A stretch of 64,000 nucleotides of DNA, from contig JAJVDF010000654.1 of assembly GCA_022410635.1 (NCBI GenBank), positions 33,200 to 97,199 on the forward strand, read 5' to 3'. The notes under the pieces are model-generated. The model was not told the origin of the DNA. It saw only the letters and a program-made list of their open reading frames with translations, and did no database searches. The stretch's first letter is position 1; every line of letters begins with the position of its first letter. This stretch comes from Tretioscincus oriximinensis. Lineage: Eukaryota; Chordata; Lepidosauria; Squamata; Gymnophthalmidae. Below are positions 34,201-46,200 of the stretch, piece by piece. The position numbers were made by a program, and so were the translations under genes.

Positions 34201-37200
34201 CCCGGCTGGATTGGAAAAAAAAAGTTTTAAAATCCCGGATTGCCACTAGCCCCCCCCCCCCGCCGCTAACCCCCCCCCCCCGCCGCCGCCGCTAACCCCC
34301 GTGGACGCTTGTGAGACAGGCAGGAAAGAGGTTCTCCCTGTCTCACTACAAGCGTCCGTATGCGCATGCGCGCGCGTGCACGCACCCCCCCACCCCACCC
34401 CCGTCCCGGTTTTGGGTTGCCATGATATGGCAACCCTAGGTTTAACCTATCTGTCTCTCTCTCACACACACGATGCAATGCTGCATTTCCAACATGTCCT
34501 TCTACAGCAAGAGTGGGGAATGTTTTTTCTGGTCCATTTTGATATTTGTAAAATCAGTCAGGGGCCATACACCCTCCCTCACTCCAGGCCCCTCTTCCAG
34601 GCCCTAGACCTAATTTAAACCACTGGCAAAGTTTCCTCCCAGTGGTTTGTTGTAAGAGTTTCCCATGACATCTAAGGAGACGATGAGTGATCCCATTGTG
34701 TGATCCCACAGTGACCTGAAAGTCCTGTATGGATCTTACCTGGTGCAGAAGATTCCAAACACCCTCTTCAAACGACCTTTCTTAAGGATTTGTTTAAGGC
34801 CTGATTTGTATTTACCCCATTTAATCCACTTTAGTAGAAATGGATTAGCTATTTGCACAGGCTCAGTAATCTGTTCTAGGGCCTAAAACGGATTACCATA
34901 CCTGTGCAAACAGGGCATAACATCATTCGCAATAGGCAAGTCAGATACTTGCTGTCCTGGCATTGCCTTAATCTAATCTTGGTTTTTCACATGAAAACTG
35001 CGATAGCACTTTGCAGCTTTTAATGCCTGTTAGGTGCATCTTCTAACAACTGCAGCACCTGGGAGGGAGGCGGGAAGCATTATTTCTAACTCATTAAAGG
35101 TGCAAAGTTCTATCCAGGTTTTTATGTTGCAATCCTAAACTAAGCTGCTAAAGAGGATTAAATCAGACGAATGCAAGCTAGGCTTAAAAAGCCTTTTCCA
35201 TTTGAGATGTCCATACACTGATTTTTTGTTTTCACACAGTCGGAATTGAAATGAAATTACTTCAGGCGATATGAATCATTTCTTCAGCTGGTCTAGCCAT
35301 AAATTGATTCTTATTTAATGTGCTTCAGCACTTTTTGTAGGCTGACTAGATGCCCTGTTTTTTGGGTGTGTGTGTGGAAACCCGTTTTGGGATTCCTCCT
35401 GGTTTTTGCTGAGGAATTTTTTTTTCAAAAAATGATTTTTTTTAATTTTTTTTTTCCTCAGAAAAAACACGGGAGGCACCCCAAAACCGGGTTTTCACCT
35501 TCTCCCCCCCAAAAAGGGGTCATCTGGTCAGCCTACTCCAGCCACACTCCTTGGGGATTCATCTTCTACCGTTCAGGTCAACCTATAATTTTCTATCCAA
35601 CCTTCGTCCAGCAGAGGGTGTGAAAGACGCCACTTTCGAGCCTCTTGTATTTTCACCCACAACCACAGAAACGCTTTCATACTTTGACAGGTTTCATGTT
35701 CTATTGTATCATTTTTATTCCGAGAAGGCGGAGAGAGGGGAGTGCCCCCTACTGGTCTTAACTTCCGCCAGCTCAGCTATTTGAAAGAAAGTAGATTTGC
35801 AATCTATATTTCGAGTAGATTCAGAAGTACCCCTCTGTGTACTTGTGACCAGGTCTAGGGCTCTGGAATGAAATGGAGAAGATTTAAAAATAAATGTGTG
35901 TCGACTTTCAGGTCATCTTCAGCCCTGAAGAATGGGTTTCATCTCTTTTTGTTGCGGTTTCTGGACTCTACCTCATTCTTCAGGGCTCGTTCACCACTAA
36001 TCTGGTTAGATCTCCAATTTACGGCTAGACCAACCTCATTCACCACTAACCTGGTGGGGAAGATCGAACATATAGAACAGGGGTGGGCAATTAATTTTTC
36101 CCAAGGGGCCGCATGAGAAATTGGGGTGGTTTTAGAGGGCCGGATTAATATAGTTAGTTCTACCCAATACTGTATATAACTCTGAGCTAAGAGGGGCGGG
36201 CCGGTCAGAGACAGTAGGGGGGCCGCATGTGGCCCTCGGGCCGCCCCTTGCCCAGGTCTGATATAGAATATAGATGGCTCTATAACTTGCCCTTTGACTG
36301 AAAAAACTGCTCTCCCTTTTCTACCCTCAGATACAGTAATTGTAATATGTTAATTTAGTTTTAATATGTCAACTTTTAAAATCATAACCACCCTGAGACC
36401 TTTGGGTTGAGAAATGTAAATAAATACACAAATACATGTAAGCCTTAAGGTGAAAATTATTTGTGTAAGGCTTAAGGTGAGAAGGGCAGAGTATAAAAAC
36501 CTAATTATTTTTCTTCTTTTCTGTCTTTGTAAGGCTGCAACTACACCTTTACTTTAAATCATCTTTAGCCCTGAAGAATGAGGTTGAGTCCAGAAACCGC
36601 AACAAGAAGAGATGGGCTGAAGATGACCTGAAAGATGACCCCTTTTGGGGTGGGTGGGTTGAAAACCCGTTTTTTGGGGTGCCTCCCGGTTTTTTCTGAG
36701 GAAAAGAAAATTAAAAAACAAAAATTTTCCTCAGAAAAAAACTGGGAAGAACCCAAGAACTGGGTTTTCAACCACCACCACCCCAAAGGGTCATCTGGTC
36801 AGCTTATGGTCAGCATACAAAATTGACACACATTTATTTTTAAACATTCTCCATTCCATTCCAGAGCCCTGGACCTCGTCACAAGTACACAGAAGGGTAC
36901 TTTCTGTTAGGCTGACCAGATGACCCTTTGGGAGGCACCCCAAAACCGGGAGGCACCCCAAATCCGGGTTTTCAAACCTCCCCAAAAGGGGCCATCTGGT
37001 CANCCTACGTTCTGTGGCAATAGTTCAGAATCCAACAAACTGGATGGTATGAGCAAGGAGACAGGTTCCCCTCCCCCCACCCCCGGCAACTTCCTGTTGC
37101 CAGAAAAGTTATTTCCGTGGGTGGGCCTGAGAGCAGATCGGCTGAGAAAGCATCCTCCCTCCCAGCAGGGTAGCTGCACTGCAGCCTAGGAGGTGTAGTC

Positions 37201-40200
37201 TTCAAGGCAGGGCCCCACATGGGCTGGGCCAAAGAGGTTGTCTGCTGCTTGGACTACACTTCCCAGCAGGCCCCACTGCCAGCACACCGACAGCTCCTGC
37301 TGTTTTGTGGACTTGCTAGGTATCCATGCTCATATATGAGCACTTCTCATCATGAATATAAACCAAAAATGCATCCAGAAGACAAAACAACAGAATCTGG
37401 TAGTTTGTTATTGTTGACAACCGCCACCCGATCTATAGAATGCCGTTTGCTGCAACATTCTCCACCATCATATTGCCATCTTAAAAGCTTGCACAAGGTT
37501 TCTTAGGTATAAACATTCCTCCCATCCCCAGAAGCAGAGACTGGAAAGTGACATCATTTGTGATGTCACTTCCAGCCCCGACTCCGAGAACCGAAAATAA
37601 ATCCCAGCAAAAATCCCAGGGACGAGTGTTTTTCATTTTCTTATAAAATACATGAGTTTTTCAAAAGACTCCCAGCACTGACTGGCAGGACCTATCCAGA
37701 CTGCAATGGGATAAAACTGCAAGGGAGTAGATTTGGATTAGATATCAGAAAAAAAACTTTATAACAAGGTGATAAACCAGTGGAGCAGNTTGCCACAGGA
37801 GGTGGTGAGTTCGCCTCCGCTGGAAGTCTTCAAAGGGAGGCAGGCAGCCATCTGTCTGGGATGGTTTAATGAATCCTGCAGGGGGTTGGACCCCATGACC
37901 CTGGAGGTCCCTTCTAACTCTAAGATTCTATAGACAAGAACAGCCCCTTAGAACAGAATAATGCCTAATGCACTTTGAGCGAATGAGCAAAGCAAAATAT
38001 ACGCACAAAGAAAACAGTTGTAACAACCGACACAGTTTAGCACAGATTACCGGAACAGAATAGATCTCTCCACAGAACGACAAAGCACAGAATGGCTGAC
38101 CACTGCCATTTAATAATCCAGCAAGGAGAAGGGAATCTTGTAGCACACTACAGATGAACAAGAAAAAGGTAGGCTTTATGAATAATGGATGCAATAGCTG
38201 TCGAAATAGGAAATTGCACGGAGGGTTCTCCAGCCAACTTTCTGTAAGCAGAAAAAATGTTTCCTGTGGGCGGGACTGGGTGCAGATTGGCTAAAATGGC
38301 TTGCTCCCTTTTACGTCTCACTGCAGTGCAGGCTGGGAGTTTTAGTTCACAGGGCAGGATCCCATGCAAGGTGAGTGGAAGGGGCTGCCTGTTGCTCGGA
38401 CTGCACTTCCCAACAGGCCCCACATCCGCTCTGTTTCACTTTTTTCATATGGGGGCTACTGCTGCTGCCAGCTTTGTATTCAAGCTTTTATAACAAGTTC
38501 TTGTCATGGTGAAAAATGGTGTTGAAAAGCAGGCAGAAATGCAACATAAACCCATAAAACAAGAACATTGCCAGGATGTAGTTTATGCATGGTACCCTGN
38601 CTATAATCAATAATCTAGAAAATAGAATAAAATAGAATGTAAACAGAAGTGGTTAGTAGTTAAGAAATATATGTTAGGTAGGTTAGGGAGTGTTTTATAT
38701 TCCAAATGTCATTTCCTAGAAAGAGGATAAGTAGAGCTGGGGGTGGGGGGAAGAGGGGCAAAGGGTAGNAAATTTTAAAATTTAAAACATTAAATAGTCC
38801 AGCAAAGGAGCTAGCAGCACTTTGAGACTAACTTGAGAAAAGTGGGTGGCATAAGCTTTGGTAGACTAACACGGCTATTTCTCTGGAAAAAACATTAAAT
38901 AGTTATAATGAAGGCTGCCATAGCAACAGCCAGGACGTTCATGTGGGTCCCAGCAGCCACCACACTGGTACCCTGGACCTGTGAGACTTCGCCTGCCTGT
39001 TCACCATTGCTGAGCACTTCCCCAGTGATCAGAAAGGGCGGAACAACACAGCCTTTCTGCGCACAGATTCCTGGCCAGGTGCAAATCCATGCAGCAGAAT
39101 TGCCCCCATATCACTCCCAGGCAGGTAAGTATCTGCTGTGTGGATGCAGCCATATTGTGTTGTCATGTGCTGTCTGCAAAAAGCAACAAGGAAGTAGCAT
39201 CTATTGGGAGGTCAATTACAACACACTGTTTGTCCCCTAATGGAAGATGTATGATAAGAACCCCATCACATCTATGGCTGAATCCAGACATTACTGGCTT
39301 ATTCCACTACTAGTGGGATTAGCCCATTGTGTTACGGTAATGCCACAGGCTCAAGGCCTCAACTTCCTTGCTCCCATCCATGCGCTCACTCCTTCTCTCC
39401 TTTGCACCCTCCCATCTTCCCTTTCACTTGCCACTTCTTTCTTTCTTTTTTTCTTTCTTCCTTTCCTTCTTTATCTTTCCTTCTTTACCTTCGTTCCCTT
39501 CCGTCTTTCATCCATTCTGTCCTTTGTTCTTCCTTCCATTCCTTCTTTTCCCTCTCAGTATTGGTCCAAGTATTGAATTCTGGGATATTCCACTTCTCCA
39601 ATTATTTCTTTCCTCTGTTTTCTATCTTTCAGCCAGTTTCTAAGCCAGGACTCTAGTTTCTGGAGTTTGCCAAAGTTCCGAGCCCTGACATTGGTCATTA
39701 TATCTTAGAATCTTGAATTCTCCCATGCACCTTTTATTACATGGTACGTGAACCCAAGAACATAAGAGGAGCCCTGTTCATAGCTCATCTAGTCCAAAAT
39801 TCTTTCACACAGGGGTCTAACAAATTGCACTTCAAACGAAAGAAGAGAAAATGTTCTCCCATTCTCAATCCTTATTCTGCTTGTTGCTTCCACTTTATTC
39901 CTTCTAGATATATCTAAGCTTTATTCCAGAATACACTAAGTACATTATTAGCACTATATAAACAAACATTAATCATAATGTTAATAATAATAATGTCAAC
40001 ATCTGGATGTGACTTTGAGATCCACCCTGGAGTTCATAATGCATTTAAAATAATATCTTCTTTTGTCCCATGTGTCCTTAGGGATACATAAAAATCGATC
40101 TTGTAACAGACAAATTAAAATAAACGGAGCTCTATAAAGCGAAAGCAGCTACAATCATGGAGGGTGAATTATTCAAGTAAATAAACACGTGATTCTGCAA

Positions 40201-43200
40201 CCCAAGATTAACTGCAAAAGGAATGTTGTTTAAAACCTTGTTCCATCCTGGATATTATCTTTCTCTATACTTGAACTTTTTTATTGCCTTCACTTGTGGA
40301 AAGATCGCAAGGAGCAGAGGAGAGGGCTCAGCCCAAAGTTCCGANCCCTGGGATTGGTTGGCAGACCTCAGAACGTTGGACTCATCAATGCACGTTTTAG
40401 TAATNGTAGCGATATTGGGCTTTTAATGGTAGATTTTTTTATTGTTGTTTAAATGCTGTCTTTTATTGATTACCCATCCTTGGATATCTAGAGAAGAGTG
40501 GACCATAAATAGCAAAAGGCTCTCGTAGCACTCTGGAGGCTAAAAAGAAAAAAAATGGGCAGCATAAGCTTTTGTAGACAAGTCTACGTGAGAGCCAGTC
40601 TGGTGTAATGGTTAGAATGTCAGACTCTTCTCTGGAAATTTATCAGATCCTGACAGACTTCCAGATTCCGCCCTGAGACTTTCGGATATAAGGTGGGGTA
40701 CAAGTATAAATAAATAAACAAAATAAAAATCAAATAATCAAGTCATCTAGTTTGATTCTGTTCTCCTCCACAAAAGCCATTTGGATGATCTTGGGCCAGT
40801 TACATTTCTTTGGAGCTCTCTCAGCCCCACTTGCTTCACAAGGTGTCTGTTGTGACGGGAAGAACCAGAAGGTTATGAAAATTTCCTCTTCTTCTTTTTC
40901 TTCATCTTCTGCTTCTGCTTTTGCTTCTGCTTCTGTTTCAGATGCTGGAAGAAGTAGACCTGTCTACGAAACTCATGCTGTCTACCTTTTTCTTGTTAGA
41001 CTCTAAAGTACCACAAGACCCGCTTGCTATGTTTATTTTATGTTAGCTACCTACTACTGGTCCTATGTTGTTTCACCAAACATTGTCAAAGGGCCAAAAA
41101 TTTAAAACCTCACTGAATAGCAAGAATTCCAAATTTGTGTTCATAAAAGCATGCAGGGGTTTTTAAATCTACGCCCAGCTGCAGAAAATGTGTTTATTTG
41201 CAGGAGTGTGTTAAAAATGTACAAGCACCCATAGGTGTGTGTACAAATTGTTCTCAACCTCACATCCAGCAAATGGAAACACTGAAAACNTATAGCATGG
41301 ATTTAAAATTTGCACTTTAAGTTAACTTTGGTACACGAAATATTTTTTTCCCCACTGAACTGCAATTACCATCATAATTCGCCCAGTTGTTACTAATTAT
41401 TTCACTATGTTTGAATATCCCAAAATAAAGCACTATCGGCTGTTTTATTCCAGAATATTCATGCTTTTTTCCAGAACTAGCGGAATTAGCTCATTGCATT
41501 ACGGTTATGCTCTGGGCTCTAGCCCCTCCTCCCCCTTGCTCCCATCCATGCCTCTACCCACTTCTTTGCCCCCTCCCATCTTTCTTTCACCTGCCACTTC
41601 TTTCTGTTTGTCTGTCTTCTTTTCCTTCTTCCCATCTTTCTTCCTTACCTTCCTTCCTTCTTTCTTTTTTTCTACCTTATCTTCTTTCATTTCTTCCTTC
41701 CTTTATTTTTTCCTTCCTTCTCTCTCTCTCCTTCCTTCCTTCCTTCTTTCCTTCCTTGTGTCATTGGTCTCTGGAGCCTGCCAAAGTTTCAAGCCCTGTC
41801 ATTGGACTCTGGAGGCTACCAATGTTTTGAGCCCTGTCATTGGTTATTATACCTCAGAATGTTGGACTCTGTGGTACATGTTTATTATATGTACAGATAT
41901 GCAACTATAGCAGAATAAATAAACAACATCTGGAGGCAACAAATGTTAGTTGAAGTCTATCTACAGGGTGCTTCAAAAAAATGTATACACACTGTGAACT
42001 TCCATAGAAAATTTATTTACTGTTCTACTGTTCTACAAAGTTAAATTTCAGGAAATTTTCTATGGAAGACCATCTTCATTTAGAATTCTATAGGGAGCTG
42101 TAATAGAAGGAACAATGTCTTTTAAAGCATAAAGGATGGCCCGNCGTGATCTGCAGTTCATTTACCTCACAACCCAAACAAATGCAAATCAGAATTTGGC
42201 AAGGGCTAAGTTAGCTCAATAGTGCTATCCCCAAATATCTAGTCATTTATACCTGAAACTATGTTGCCTATTTGTAGAGCATATCATTTGAAAGTTGACT
42301 TAAGTAAGGAAAATGCAGGTTATATTATCTGATTAATGTAGGCACTGGATTATTTTTGCTAAAGAAAAGGAAAGACTATTGTGTAGCTTTAACACTTCAA
42401 ACATTCATAAAAAAAGGAGAAACTTTTTTTAAAAAAAAAATAAAGTTACAAAAGAAAAGGGTAAGATTGTTCAAATGCCAATGATTTTGTGCCAGAATAC
42501 GAAAAGCAAGAATTGCTATTTCTGATGCCAAAATAATTTAGCTTTTTGACTTCTTAATATATTACGTTGACCAGATGACCACTTTTTGGGAGGGGTTGAA
42601 AACCTGTTTTTGGGGTGCCTCCCGTTTTTTTCTGAGGAAAAAAAAATAAAAAAATAAAAAAATTTGGAAAAAAAATCTTTTTTTGAAAAAAGTTTCCTCA
42701 GAAAAAACTGGGAGGCACCCCAAAACTGGGTTTTCAAAAAAACACCAAAGGCGTCATCTGCTCAATTAAATATATCAACTTTTGATGCAGATAAGAGTGC
42801 CAACCTCATTTGTGATTTGTGTACCAACACTTGTCAGATTATACAATATTTTGTCTGTCTTCCTACTTATCAATGGGAGGGGGTAGAACCTGGAATAATG
42901 CTGAGACTAATCTGGCGTGCCACATCAATGGTAGGAATTGTATGAGAATCATGTACATTTTGTGAGATTGTCCACTCCCATACGAAGCACGGATTCTCAT
43001 GCAGCAATGTAAAGGGGAGTTGCTGGGGCCAAAGTGACATTATTGCTTCCAGAAAGTGTGCCCTGGGGGTGGGGGNCGGGGGAAGTGACATCACAAAAAT
43101 GTCACTTTTTAAGTCTCTGCTTCCGCAAATGGCACCCAGAGTGATGTCCCTTCTGGTCTCACTTGGAAGGCTCAAAAAAGCAAGATTTTCAGGCTCACAT

Positions 43201-46200
43201 TGCAAGATTTCCTGCTGGAAAACTCCCAGCACTGTGGCACATTTTTTTGAGTGGGGTGGAATCAACTTCCACTTCTATTTTTAGTAAAAAAGTGAAAAGA
43301 CATATCTTTCTGGAAGCTATTTTGCACAATAGTGGAGACGGTCCCAGGGAGACACAATACAAAAACCACCCAGAAAGTGGTAGCAGCACATGCACGACCA
43401 TGTCATCAAAATACCTGGACGTGCCCAAAATGATACTGCAGGAGCAGGTGGTTAAGTGTCCAGGCTACATAAAATGTGAGTGAGGAGTTTGCAGCTTTAA
43501 TGAATGTAAAAAAGTGTTATAAGCTGATAAAAATTCCTCTCTTCCATTATCCATTGAAGATGCAAAATCATATCTCAGTTTTTATGTGATAAAAAATACA
43601 GTGTGGTTGCAGGTAACAGTATAGTGACCAGGGTGGTATTTTAGGAATGTGCCACATGTGCAGCTGTACAGGTGAGCCGGTTCCATTTCCAGAAATGACA
43701 TCTTCAATTATGTCATTTCCAGGGAGGGGCCAAACGTAATGTGGCCGGAAAAGGCAGAGTCTGTAAACCCTCCAGCTGAGGCAAGAGGGGCATAAAATAA
43801 ATGACTGCATGGGGGCGTCATACATCCAAAGTATGGGCCTGATGGTGACAGGCAATTGTGGGAAGGGTGATAAACCAGTGGAAGAGGTTGCCACAGAAGG
43901 AGGTGAGTTCTCCTTGGGCAGCCATCTGTCTTGGATGGTTTAGTGAGTCATGCATTGAGCAGGGGATTGGACCCAAGGGCCCTGGAGGCCCTTCCAACTC
44001 TACGATTCTATGGTTCTGTGAATAAAAGGAATAGAAAACACCAGATAATATGGAATAAAAATCAGTGCAGAAAGAGGCGGCTTTTATCTCTATTACACCC
44101 GTGATTCAGCCATTGGAATAACATTTGTAGGATTCTAGTAATTTACATACTATTTTCATTTTTAAAGTTGTATCCAGAAGCCATTTATTCCACTATAGTT
44201 GGAAATGTTGGGTTTTCTAGTTGAAACTGGTCTATACATGTTTACTGCCAGATACCAAGCTCTCACCTTCAGAATTTACCAAGTGAGAGTACTGGAATGT
44301 TGATATTATAGCTTATCATGTATTTCTAGGTTGTTAGCATATGCTCAGTTATTCAGTTACTCTTTGCTACGATGTTTTCTTGCAATGAAGAGACGGTCAC
44401 TTAAACTACATGTCCAATATATTATTTGCTACTTTTTATGGACTGTGTAGATAAAGCTTAAAGCCTTCCTGATGGAATGATACCAAATGTGTGGATTATT
44501 TTTTCAACTACCAGGAAGAAGCTGCCTGTTATATCAGCTTATCTTTCAGAGCTCCGACCGCAGCATAGCTACTCTGCTAGATTTGGATCAGAACCAAATC
44601 CCAATAGGATATTCTGGAACAAAGCAGTCCACTTTTTACAATTTATCCAGATGGCACTATTTATTTATTTATATTTATTAGGCTGTATCAGAAGCCACTT
44701 AATTATTCCACTACAATTATGTGCTCTGGAATAAAGCAGAGTATTTATTCTGGAATATTCAAGGACAGTGAAATAAGTAAGAACTGTCTGGATGGAGGCT
44801 TAAGTATCAGGGGAAATCTGTAAAGAAGAATCCCATATTAGCTGTAACACAGAGCTCAAACAGGACACATGGAGTAACCCTGACTAAAAGGCGTAGAAAA
44901 CACAACAAGCTGATTCAACAAGTTTGGGGGTCAGACCATCTTTCTGATTAGGTTCTCAAACTGAAATAGAAAGCGATCATGGTTCTAAAGTAATGCTTTA
45001 AATGCTCAAATACTGCCACATCAACTAGAACTATGAAGTAAAACTAGATTTTTCCCCCTAGCCAAGGAGCAAAGACTTAGTTAGGTGTCGTGTTTATTTT
45101 AAAATATTTCTGCCGGTTTTTGAAGTGTTGGCAGTAGAATATTTTACAAAAAATCAGGAAAACACGCTGAGCAATGTTAGCGGTGAGAGACACAAGGAAG
45201 TCTCTGTTAGCAAAGGCAAACAAGATGAAACAGGTAAAAGCATAAATCTCATTTTATTCCCTTCAGTAGGCNCCATATTGATTGGCCCATAGGCTGTACC
45301 TATATGCAGCACCATGACTTGAGAATAAAAGCAGAATGAGACAAGCAAATAATATTATAAGATTGTAAAGTCAAGAAGGAAACTGGATATCAAGGCATTG
45401 TCCCCACTGTGCCATTTATTCTTGGTTACATCTCGGTACAGAGCCTGACCGTCCGTTTGGGGCCTGCCATAGTTTACAGTAGCATGTAANTGGCAGGCTT
45501 CCATTCTGAGATATATCTCAGAATAAGGCGCAGTGGGAGCAGGACCAAAATATCAGCATTCAGTATTCCTAACAGAAAATGTAGTTTTTCTCCCCAAATG
45601 CAGAATACTGTTTTAATACGTTAATTTTGTATTGTTGTTTTTATTGTTGGCTGCCCTGTGACCTTTGAGTTTAAGGCAGCTATAAGTATAAATAAATAAA
45701 TAAATAAAATAAATAACCAGTTAAGAATTCTGTTCACTTCACCATAAGGAGTGAAATCGGAACTCCCATAATAATTGAAAGTAATCACTGTTTTGCTGGT
45801 ACGCAGTTTGAAATATACATTCTATTGTTTTCAATAAGGCTGTGGATAGCCCTTTTCTTTAGAGCACCTTTGATTAATCTTCAGTCCTGAAAAATGGGGC
45901 TTCGTCTCGTTTTGTATTTTTCTGGGATAAACCCGATTCTTTGAAATAGACGATGAGTTCAATGATGCTCAAAATCTAAAGGTGTCACCGTGGTCTGAAA
46001 ATAAAGCGAGTTTAAGATAGNGTTACCACATAAAAGTTTGGGATAAAAATTCCCGGTTAATAATAGATGTGGGAAAGTGATTTCACCTTCAGGTAGGTTG
46101 ACCAGATGACCCCTTTTGGGGTGGGTGGGTTGAAAACCCGTTTTTGGGGTGCCTCCCATTTTTTTCTGAGGAAAAAAAATTAAAAAACAAAAAAACTTTC

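Larger units (their letters stand above)
35690..36540 (+). repeat. SINE-2 copy, heavily interrupted
   Basis: 'gagtgccccctactggtctt' and 'gtagatttgcaatctatatt' match 59.96-60.05 kb. The matching sequence resumes as 'ccactaacctggtgggga' near 36045 and 'gtaagccttaaggtgaaaat' near 36440. Other elements occupy the intervals. Confidence 0.5.
35826..36905. repeat. Long inverted repeat, about 170-bp arms
   Basis: The left arm (35826-35998) starts 'agtacccctctgtgtacttg'. It is matched in reverse by 36553-36632 plus 36822-36905, which end 'caagtacacagaagggtact'. Shared inner blocks include 'ggtttctggactc' and 'taaaaataaatgtgtgtc'. FB-A copy 11 splits the right arm. Confidence 0.75.
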
